A stretch of DNA of 5,646 nucleotides, taken from Actinomycetota bacterium (GTDB lineage: Bacteria; Actinomycetota; Aquicultoria; Subteraquimicrobiales; UBA9087). The stretch spans positions 1-5,646 of the forward strand of contig DNCG01000063.1 of NCBI GenBank assembly GCA_003491635.1, written 5' to 3'. How positions within the stretch are numbered: position 1 is the first letter of the stretch; each line of letters starts with the position of its first letter. Positions 1 through 4,890 of the stretch are shown here, piece by piece. Both the position numbers and the translations under genes were made by a program. The notes beneath the pieces were generated by a model. That model saw nothing but the letters and a program-made list of their open reading frames with translations. It ran no database searches and was not told the origin of the DNA.

Positions 1-728
1 ACAACGGCCAATCCCGCAGCCAGGGCTAGTTCGTGAAGCTTTCCCTCCGCCCTGGCGGCCTCTATGTGTTCCTTTCCTATGACTTCGCCTTGGCCGATGA
101 TAACTTCATTCCCGCCCCCCTTGATCGTTCTTCCGGCCACCTTACCCAAACAGTACTCCTCCTCCTTTAAGATCGCGTCCCTCCTGATCAAGCGGGCTCG
201 AGCACCCATCCGAGCCAGAGTCTCCTCGATTCCTCCTCTCGACCTCTTCTCAACTCCGGCGGAAACGATAACCGCATTCGCCCCGATGGTGAGAATATCT
301 CTCGCTGAAATGACCATCGTCCCCCCGGCTATATCCTTGAGCAATCCCCGGCTTACCTCCAGCTCTTCGATGGAGCCCATCTTCAAATCGAGGGTAAAAT
401 CGGAAACCTCTCCCAACCTCTCCCCACTTTCCGTGAGCACAGCGGCATTCAGCAGAGGTGCCTTTCTGCCCATCGACTTCATCAGCGCCTTCTTGGAAAC
501 GAGAACCTGCCGACTCCGGATGGTCAAGGCATCCTTGCCAATGGCCTCAACATCCTCAAAGGCGATTGCCCTTTCGCGCCCAAAAACACCTGGGTGACGG
601 ACGGTCACAGCCCGCAGGCGCATCCCATCAACATCCAAAACCAGGTCTTTGACCTCTCCGATCTTTTGGCCATCGTCGAGGGCGATCACAACTAAACCCA
701 GTGTTTGGCTAGCTTTCTTGCTGCCCAA
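1..728 (-). CDS. PRC-barrel domain protein, two barrels plus C-terminal extension (3' end missing)
   Basis: The minus strand is open for 242 codons from a TTG at 728-726 to the window edge, so the C terminus is not seen. Two PRC-barrel-like units are visible. The first is around residues 5-78 (ASQTLGLVVIALDDGQKIG, then EVKDLVLDVDG). The second is around 92-152 (LNAAVLTESGERLGEVSDFT, then ARDILTIGANAVIVS). PRC barrels are small beta-barrel adaptor domains found in photosynthetic reaction-centre H subunits, RimM and many uncharacterised bacterial proteins, so no reaction can be assigned. A third segment (about 166-242), with GKVAGRTI, a GQGEVIGKEHIEAA motif and a helical end, resembles the C-terminal part of other PRC-barrel proteins known to me. 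The TTG start is chosen because it gives a standard PRC N terminus and follows GGGGGAG, although the spacing is short (3 bases). No signal peptide or membrane segment is visible. It lies behind a terminator and no clear promoter was found. The domain call is firm; the function is unknown. Confidence 0.85.
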   Translation of the reverse strand, partial: MGSKKASQTLGLVVIALDDGQKIGEVKDLVLDVDGMRLRAVTVRHPGVFGRERAIAFEDVEAIGKDALTIRSRQVLVSKKALMKSMGRKAPLLNAAVLTESGERLGEVSDFTLDLKMGSIEELEVSRGLLKDIAGGTMVISARDILTIGANAVIVSAGVEKRSRGGIEETLARMGARARLIRRDAILKEEEYCLGKVAGRTIKGGGNEVIIGQGEVIGKEHIEAARAEGKLHELALAAGLAV

Positions 729-736
729 TTTCTCCC

Positions 737-781
737 CCAAAAATAAAAAGATCGGCTGGGCATTCCCGCCAACCGACCTTT
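737..781 (-). terminator. Intrinsic terminator after the YtxH-type gene
   Basis: On the minus strand, a 13-bp stem (781-769 with 759-747) closes a 9-base loop and is followed by U5-A-U5 (749-739). Two of the pairs are G-U wobbles. On the plus strand these become A-C mismatches and the downstream side lacks a T run, so the signal is directional. It starts 17 bases after the YtxH-type stop codon and ends just before the ribosome binding site of the PRC-barrel gene. Confidence 0.85.
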
Positions 782-797
782 AGTTCAATGCATCACC

Positions 798-1178
798 TTA
801 TTCCGTTTTCTTCGTCTTCTCTTCCGCCTGCTCCGCCTCTTCCCTTGCGGGCTTTTTCACCTCTTCTAACTTGCCTTTGGCCGATTCAACCTGCTTTTTG
901 AATTTCTCCTTCGCCTCAGCAACCTTTTCCTTTAGCGCTCCCGTCCTCTCAGAAGCAAGTTTTTTGCCGACCTCAAGGGTCTCCTCTAACCTTGTCTTCT
1001 GGGTTTCATAAGCTTCCCTGCCCGTCTCCACCAGCTCCTCGGCTTTGGTTTTGATTTGCTCGCGTGTCTCCTTACCAGACTTGGGGGCAAAGAGCAATCC
1101 CCCAAGAGCTCCCACGACGGTGCCAAAGAAAAAACCGACCAAGCCCGACCAGAATCCACCTCTTCGTTTTTCAACCAT
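798..1178 (-). CDS. YtxH domain-containing membrane-anchored coiled-coil protein
   Basis: This 126-residue protein has the typical YtxH layout. A short basic N terminus (MVEKRRGG) is followed by one glycine-rich membrane segment (about 9-31) with small-residue spacing (SGLVGFFFGTVVGALGGLLF), then the family signature FAPKSGKETREQIK (30-43). The remainder, to about residue 126, is a Lys/Glu-rich helix likely to form a coiled coil. YtxH proteins are single-pass membrane proteins, often linked to stress or general envelope functions; the biochemical role is unknown. The ATG at 1178 is preferred to an in-frame GTG at 1235 because it has a good Shine-Dalgarno (GGTGAG, 1188-1183) and gives a normal N terminus. 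The upstream choice would also lie upstream of the predicted transcription start. It has its own promoter and is followed by an intrinsic terminator, so it is probably mostly a one-gene transcript. The very skewed composition makes distant similarity searches unreliable outside the N-terminal 45 residues. Confidence 0.88.
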   Translation of the reverse strand: MVEKRRGGFWSGLVGFFFGTVVGALGGLLFAPKSGKETREQIKTKAEELVETGREAYETQKTRLEETLEVGKKLASERTGALKEKVAEAKEKFKKQVESAKGKLEEVKKPAREEAEQAEEKTKKTE

Positions 1179-1213
1179 TCTTCTCACCCCCAATGAAATC
1201 TCGCTCCATCTTG

Positions 1214-1242
1214 ATTTTAGTGCAACTTGCCCCACCTTTCAA
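1214..1242 (-). promoter_or_regulatory. Sigma70-type promoter for the YtxH-type gene
   Basis: The minus strand reads TTGAAA (1242-1237), a 17-base spacer, then TAAAAT (1219-1214): five of six matches to consensus in each box, at the optimal spacing. The predicted start is near 1207, leaving a leader of about 29 bases with a good ribosome binding site. The -35 box overlaps the TGA stop codon of the upstream reductase gene. Confidence 0.7.
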
Positions 1243-2285
1243 GAAAATACCCGGGTATTCTCAAGCGGCCATCGCAAATAGTTTTCTTGAGCAAGTCGAC
1301 AAAGGGGTTCTCTAACAAGCAGGTGCGCCACCAACTGCACACTCCAAGTTGGAATCCTTGGCCAGAGACCCTGCAGTCTCTCGAAGAAACGGTAAACCCC
1401 TCGGTGCCCTCTAACCAGAAGCTCGTAGTCTTTCAAGCCCTTCTCCAAGCTCACTTCCCCCTCGATTATTCTCTGAATTATCTCGCCGCATCTCTCCCCA
1501 AAGTAAATGCTCTGGCGGATTCCCTCGCCGGTCAGGGGAAGAATCTGGCCCGCCGAATCTCCCACCAAGAAAAGCTTTTGCAGGATGGGGCTCCGCAACC
1601 CGCAGGGCATAAACCCTCCCCGAATTTTGCCAACCTCCAAACCGTAGCCGGCCACGAGCTTCCTCAGCCCGGGCAAAAGATCCGTCTTTCCCTCATAGCT
1701 TCCCAGGCCAAATCCGGCTTTCTCCCCTCTCGGGGAAATCCAGGCATATCCCCTCCTGATGATCCCGGGATCCCAGAGAAAGTGCACAGCGTCCGTTTTG
1801 TATTCAATCTCCGTCTCCAGGCCAAAGCCCAACCTGCAACGATTGAGAAAGCTCCCATCTAGCAGGGATGCAAGGCGAGCTCTCCAGCCCGTGCAATCCA
1901 CAAAGATCAGCGCCGAATATCTCCCCCCGTTCGTCTCAATCTCACCCCCATCAAAAGCAACGACATTTTCCTTCCTGAACTCCACGGAGGAGAAAAGACA
2001 ACGGCAAAAAGTTCTGTAATCGAAGGTCGCCAGCGGTGTAATCGGCTTGAAGGAGATGGTGCCATGCGGAGTGGAAAATTTTACCTTGTCCACCACGTGG
2101 AGAACGGATCGCTCGCAGCCCCTCTCCTTGATTAGATCGAGAGGAGTAACACAGGCGGAGGTGGGAAGAGAACCTATATCCTTCCGGTCGATCAAGAGCA
2201 CCTTTCCCTTGAGCCGGCTGGCAACCGCCAAGCCGGCGAAGCTGGCGCCGACGATGACGACATCAAACTTTTCTCTCCCTCTCAT
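1239..2285 (-). CDS. Geranylgeranyl reductase family FAD-dependent oxidoreductase
   Basis: This 348-residue flavoprotein belongs to the geranylgeranyl reductase / p-hydroxybenzoate-hydroxylase-like superfamily. The N-terminal Rossmann motif is VVIVGASFAGLAVASRL (GASFAG at 13-18, Ser replacing the middle Gly of GxGxxG), with an acidic residue ending beta-2 (D33). A FVDCTGWRARLA segment (128-139) corresponds to the usual DATG region. The second FAD motif, VGDSAGQILPLTGEGIRQSI (241-260), is the family hallmark. Members reduce isoprenoid chains (chlorophyll side chain, archaeal lipids, menaquinone tails) or act as halogenase- or monooxygenase-like enzymes; which applies here cannot be told from sequence. 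Length is near the family norm (350-400). The ATG at 2285 is preferred to a TTG at 2321: it begins six residues before the FAD-binding strand, and the TTG would extend the protein with non-conserved sequence. The Shine-Dalgarno is weak (TAGG, 9 bases upstream). It is transcribed divergently from the aminotransferase operon. Confidence 0.85.
   Translation of the reverse strand: MRGREKFDVVIVGASFAGLAVASRLKGKVLLIDRKDIGSLPTSACVTPLDLIKERGCERSVLHVVDKVKFSTPHGTISFKPITPLATFDYRTFCRCLFSSVEFRKENVVAFDGGEIETNGGRYSALIFVDCTGWRARLASLLDGSFLNRCRLGFGLETEIEYKTDAVHFLWDPGIIRRGYAWISPRGEKAGFGLGSYEGKTDLLPGLRKLVAGYGLEVGKIRGGFMPCGLRSPILQKLFLVGDSAGQILPLTGEGIRQSIYFGERCGEIIQRIIEGEVSLEKGLKDYELLVRGHRGVYRFFERLQGLWPRIPTWSVQLVAHLLVREPLCRLAQENYLRWPLENTRVFS
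1246..1259. repeat. Perfect 14-bp palindrome upstream of the YtxH promoter
   Basis: AATACCCGGGTATT is self-complementary over all 14 bases. It extends to 20 (1243-1262) with a single mismatched pair. It lies inside the last codons of the reductase gene, three bases upstream of the -35 box, centred about 45 bases before the predicted YtxH start, where a dimeric activator or repressor could bind. It may be chance constrained by coding sequence; no U-run follows, so it is not a terminator. Confidence 0.4.
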
Positions 2286-2322
2286 AATTGAAAACCTAAC
2301 ACAATGCCGCCCTTTGGGCAAT

Positions 2323-2351
2323 TTGACAGTGCAGAAAGTCTATTATATGAT
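2323..2351 (+). promoter_or_regulatory. Sigma70-type promoter for the T-box/aminotransferase operon
   Basis: A perfect TTGACA (2323-2328) and TATGAT (2346-2351, five of six) are separated by exactly 17 bases. The predicted start is near 2358, a few bases before the first elements of the T-box leader. This is the strongest promoter in the window and its position independently supports the leader assignment. Confidence 0.85.
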
Positions 2352-2368
2352 TTTCCCAAAACAGACAA
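2342..2368 (-). promoter_or_regulatory. Probable promoter for the geranylgeranyl reductase gene
   Basis: The minus strand has a perfect TATAAT (2347-2342) with TTGTCT (2368-2363) upstream at a short 15-base spacing. A start near 2335 would give a leader of about 50 bases to the ATG at 2285. The -10 element overlaps the -10 of the opposing rightward promoter. The poor spacing makes this less certain than its partner. Confidence 0.45.
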
Positions 2369-2607
2369 GAAAGCGATGAAGGGAAGAGTACATCGGCCTC
2401 TTGGCCCTAGAGAGTCGGAGTAGGTGGAAACCGATGCCAATGTCCGATGGAAAGCCATCCCGGAGCTGCTAAGCCGAACGCTCAGGGCAAGTAAGCCTAG
2501 CCGGTTCCCGACCGTTATCTGAAATGAGGCCCCGCCGTAGGCGGGGTGAATATGGGTGGTACCACGAGACCCGCCTCTCGTCCCTGAGATCGAGAGGCAT
2601 TTTTATT
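2358..2607 (+). ncRNA. T-box leader (class I, transcriptional), predicted alanine (GCC) specifier
   Basis: All main T-box parts can be drawn. In Stem I, GGGA/TCCC (2381-2384 with 2458-2461) lies above a GA-type K-turn (GATGA and GGAG). The specifier loop has AGAGTA (2385-2390) facing GAAAGCCA (2450-2457). Above it come CATCGG/CCGATG (2391-2396 with 2444-2449), TTGGC/GCCAA (2401-2405 with 2436-2440), an AGAGAG bulge, TCGG/CCGA (2415-2418 with 2431-2434), and a GGTGGAAACC apex. The conserved CCGGTTCCCGACCGTTATC block (2501-2519) and TGAGGCC precede a GC-rich hairpin (2530-2536 with 2540-2546). The T-box sequence GGGTGGTACCACG (2554-2566) follows, then the terminator. Aligned with the glyQS leader (GAAA-GGC-A), the specifier is GCC (2454-2456), alanine. 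The variable base after TGG is T, pairing with discriminator A, as in tRNA-Ala. Uncharged tRNA-Ala should stabilise the antiterminator (GGG/CCC, CGAG/CTCG) and switch on the downstream operon. Neighbouring registers (AAA Lys, CCA Pro) are less likely. Confidence 0.93.
2573..2607 (+). terminator. Regulated intrinsic terminator of the T-box leader
   Basis: GCCTCTCG (2573-2580) pairs perfectly with CGAGAGGC (2591-2598) around a 10-base loop, followed by ATTTTTATT. The 5' arm shares CTCG (2577-2580) with the antiterminator, which pairs it with CGAG (2565-2568), so the two structures exclude each other. The terminator ends 33 bases before the aminotransferase ATG. Confidence 0.92.
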
Positions 2608-2640
2608 ATCGGATCAAGATTTTTGGAGTGCGGGAGAAAA

Positions 2641-3924
2641 ATGACCGAATTAATCTTCGATAAATGGGCCAAGTTGTACTCCGAGAGAACGTCCTTAATG
2701 AGATCGTCGGAGATAAGAAACCTCCTGAGCGTGACGGCCAGACCGGACATCATTTCCTTCGCCGGGGGGCTTCCCGACACCAGATCTTTCCCCATGGAAA
2801 GAATGGTGGAGACGACGCGAAGGGTGATGCGAAGGGAGGGCAGCGCCGCCCTGCAGTATGGGCCGTCCGAAGGGCACCAGGGGCTCAAGGAGATCATAGC
2901 CACCTTGATGCGAGAAGATGGGATGGACGTGGACACGGAGGAAATCATCATCACCGACGGCGCCCAGCAGGGACTGGAGCTGATCGGTAAGATCTTTATC
3001 GATCGAGACGATGAAATCATCGTGGAAGCACCCAGCTATGTGGGGGGCCTGCAGGCGTTCTCCAGTCACCAGGCAAAGATCATCCCCGTCGCCCTCGATG
3101 AGGACGGTCTGCGAGTTGACCTCCTGGAAGATACCCTCAAAAAATTGAAAAGGGAGGGGCACGCTCCAAAATTTCTCTACGTCGTGCCCACCTTCCACAA
3201 CCCAGCGGGAGTAACTCTGTCCGCCAAAAGGCGCCAGCGACTCCTGGAACTGGCCCACGAAAACAATCTGCTGATCATAGAGGACGACCCTTACAGTCGA
3301 TTGAGATTTGAAGGTCAACCCGTAAGGCCTCTGAGATCAATGGACGAATCGGTCGTCTATCTCGGCACCTTCTCTAAAATATTCTGTCCGGGTTTGAGAT
3401 TGGGCTGGGTGGCCGCCCCGAGACCGATCGTAGAGAAGCTGATCTTCGCCAAGCAAGCCGCCGATCTTTGCACGAGCTCTCTCTCCCAACGCCTGGTCGA
3501 GGAGTACTTCACCAGTCACCCCTGGAAGGCCCACCTGAAGAAACTGGTCAAGACATATAAAAGAAGGCGAGATGCGATGCTCGAATCCCTCGAGGAGTTC
3601 TTCCCGCCCGAGGCAAGCTGGACGAAACCAGGAGGAGGACTGTTTTTGTGGGCGACCCTGCCCGATTACATAGACACCACAGAAATGCTGGCCGAGGCCA
3701 TCGACGAGGAAAAGGTAGCCTACATTCCCGGCAGAGCCTTCTTCCACGATGGAAGTGGCAAGAACTGCATGCGCCTAAACTTCTCCTACCCCGAGGAGGA
3801 GCAAATCCGGGAAGGAATAAAAAGGCTGGCCAAAGTGGTTAGGAGACAGATGGAACTCTATGAGACCTTCGCCAAGGGAGTGCATCTCAACAGCGGTGAT
3901 TCTAATGAAAAGGGTTCGGATTAA
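2641..3924 (+). CDS. PLP-dependent aminotransferase, LysN / 2-aminoadipate aminotransferase-like
   Basis: This 427-residue fold-type I aminotransferase closely resembles Thermus LysN and the MocR-type catalytic domain, without a DNA-binding domain. The N-terminal signature is SSEIRNLLSVTARPDIISFA followed by GGLP (22-45). Other motifs are LQYGPSEG (71-78), AQQGLELIGK (108-117), PTFHNPAG with N187, EDDPYS with D216 and Y218, GTFSKIFCPGLRLGW with the PLP Schiff-base lysine K246, and MRLNF with the carboxylate-binding R378. Members exchange amino groups between 2-oxoglutarate/glutamate and a broad range of partners (aminoadipate, branched, aromatic amino acids, alanine), so family membership does not fix the substrate. 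The alanine T-box and the D-Ala--D-Ala ligase downstream make pyruvate-to-alanine transamination a reasonable inference. The ATG at 2641 is chosen because GGGAG (2632-2636) precedes it; an in-frame upstream start at 2524 lies inside the T-box leader. The last about 17 residues form a hydrophilic tail overlapping the next gene. Confidence 0.93.
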   Translation: MTELIFDKWAKLYSERTSLMRSSEIRNLLSVTARPDIISFAGGLPDTRSFPMERMVETTRRVMRREGSAALQYGPSEGHQGLKEIIATLMREDGMDVDTEEIIITDGAQQGLELIGKIFIDRDDEIIVEAPSYVGGLQAFSSHQAKIIPVALDEDGLRVDLLEDTLKKLKREGHAPKFLYVVPTFHNPAGVTLSAKRRQRLLELAHENNLLIIEDDPYSRLRFEGQPVRPLRSMDESVVYLGTFSKIFCPGLRLGWVAAPRPIVEKLIFAKQAADLCTSSLSQRLVEEYFTSHPWKAHLKKLVKTYKRRRDAMLESLEEFFPPEASWTKPGGGLFLWATLPDYIDTTEMLAEAIDEEKVAYIPGRAFFHDGSGKNCMRLNFSYPEEEQIREGIKRLAKVVRRQMELYETFAKGVHLNSGDSNEKGSD

Positions 3925-4813
3925 ACAGGTCGATGTCTTCACCTCCACTCCCTTAGCCGGTAACGCCGCAGGAGTGGTCACCGAGGCTGATGATTTGACC
4001 GATGAGGAGATGCAAAAGATAGCCCGGGAGATGAACCTATCGAAGACGGCCTTCGTCCTCAGACCAACCGAGAAGGCCGACTTTCGAGTACGCTTCTTCA
4101 CCCCCGAACGAGAGCTAGATCTAGCGGGACATCCGACCATCGCTGCCTTCCACACCCTGGCCGAAGAGGCAAGGATATTCCTGAGAGAGCCGACGACCAC
4201 CGTCTTCCAGCAGACGAAAGCTGGAATCCTACCCGTGGAGTTTCAAATAAAAAAAGGAGAGGTCAAGAAGATAATGATGACCCAGGTCAAACCGGCCTTT
4301 AGGCCTTTTGAGGGCCCACTGGAAAAATTGGCCGGAGCCCTGGGAGCGGATGTCGACGAGATTAAGAAGACAAACCTTCCCCTGGAGATAGTCTCCACGG
4401 GTCTACCCCAACTGATGGTTCCAGCAGAGAACCTCTCTGCCGTGCAAAAGATGAGCCCCGACTTCTTCGCCTTAAAACGATTTAACGAGGAGGCCGGCGT
4501 GGTCTCAACACACGTCTTCACCCTTCAGACCCTCTCCCCCATGGCCATGGTCCACACGAGAAATTTCTCTCCCGCGGTGGGGATATTTGAGGACCCAGCC
4601 ACAGGGACGGCCAACGGAGCTCTCGGCGCTTACCTGATCAAGAACAGGGCAATCCGGGGTAACTCCCCCGTGACAATAATCTCGGAGCAGGGATATGAAA
4701 TCAACCGGCCCAGCGAAATTCTGGTTGAGGTACACTTCGTTGGAGACCGAGTCGAGGTCGTCAGGGTAGGTGGTCAGGCCGTGACGGTCATGGAGGGAGA
4801 GATGTTCTTTTAA
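3905..4813 (+). CDS. PhzF-family protein (DapF-like fold) with Lys at the usual catalytic Glu
   Basis: This 302-residue protein matches the PhzF/YddE family over its full length: QVDVFTSTPLAGNAAGVV (8-25), MQKIAREMNLSKTAFVL (36-52), RVRFFTPERELDLAGHPT (61-78), HTRNFSPAVGIFEDPATG then TANGALGAYL (217-244). PhzF, an isomerase of phenazine synthesis, uses Glu45 in NLSES; the aligned residue here is K47 (AAG, 4043-4045). H76 and D230 match the other active-site residues. The fold is shared with diaminopimelate epimerase, but those enzymes use two cysteines. This protein has no cysteine, with G75 and G234 in those positions, so that racemase mechanism is excluded. No phenazine gene is nearby, so a phenazine role is not implied. 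The ATG at 3905 has GGTGA (3895-3899) and overlaps the aminotransferase by 20 bases, suggesting translational coupling; an in-frame start at 3860 lacks family similarity in the added residues. The substrate is unknown; context suggests alanine or D-alanine metabolism. Confidence 0.9.
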   Translation: MKRVRIKQVDVFTSTPLAGNAAGVVTEADDLTDEEMQKIAREMNLSKTAFVLRPTEKADFRVRFFTPERELDLAGHPTIAAFHTLAEEARIFLREPTTTVFQQTKAGILPVEFQIKKGEVKKIMMTQVKPAFRPFEGPLEKLAGALGADVDEIKKTNLPLEIVSTGLPQLMVPAENLSAVQKMSPDFFALKRFNEEAGVVSTHVFTLQTLSPMAMVHTRNFSPAVGIFEDPATGTANGALGAYLIKNRAIRGNSPVTIISEQGYEINRPSEILVEVHFVGDRVEVVRVGGQAVTVMEGEMFF

Positions 4814-4890
4814 GAAATCGTCAGATGAGGGGTGTCGGATGGAAAATATTTAAACAACCCCACTTATGCTTTAACCGACGAAGGAGGCGA
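4814..4890 (+). other. Intergenic gap with Shine-Dalgarno for the ligase gene
   Basis: This 77-base gap has no convincing terminator (no stem followed by a T run) and no good promoter. A TATGCT at 4865-4870 lacks a -35 box. It ends in a strong AAGGAGG (4881-4887) only three bases before the ATG, or nine before an in-frame GTG at 4897. The absence of a terminator supports read-through from the T-box-controlled genes into the ligase. Confidence 0.6.

Noticed and set aside
64..597. Plus-strand open frame of 177 codons
   Set aside because: It lies antisense to the PRC-barrel gene, is Pro/Ser-rich in the manner of a shadow frame, and has no family resemblance or ribosome binding site.
1227..1862. 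Plus-strand open frame of 211 codons
   Set aside because: It is antisense to the geranylgeranyl reductase gene, whose FAD motifs are unmistakable; the opposite frame shows no domain.
2524..2640. Upstream in-frame extension of the aminotransferase (39 codons)
   Set aside because: This stretch is the T-box antiterminator/terminator region; its translation is not conserved-looking, and the ATG at 2641 has a Shine-Dalgarno.
2469..3020. Minus-strand open frame of 183 codons
   Set aside because: It runs antisense through the T-box leader and the aminotransferase N terminus, has low-complexity Ser/Ile content and shows no motif.
3860..3904. Earlier in-frame start for the PhzF-family gene
   Set aside because: The extra 15 residues come from a different frame of the aminotransferase end; the ATG at 3905 has GGTGA at good spacing and gives the standard N terminus.
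3905..4813. Phenazine biosynthesis cluster suggested by the PhzF name
   Set aside because: No other phz-like gene is present, the catalytic Glu is absent, and most PhzF-family proteins are not involved in phenazine synthesis.
4827..4881. Possible hairpin between the PhzF-family and ligase genes (GGGGT/ACCCC and GTCGG/CCGAC)
   Set aside because: The five-base arms are far apart with mostly unpaired sequence between them and no T run follows, so neither a terminator nor a regulatory RNA is supported.
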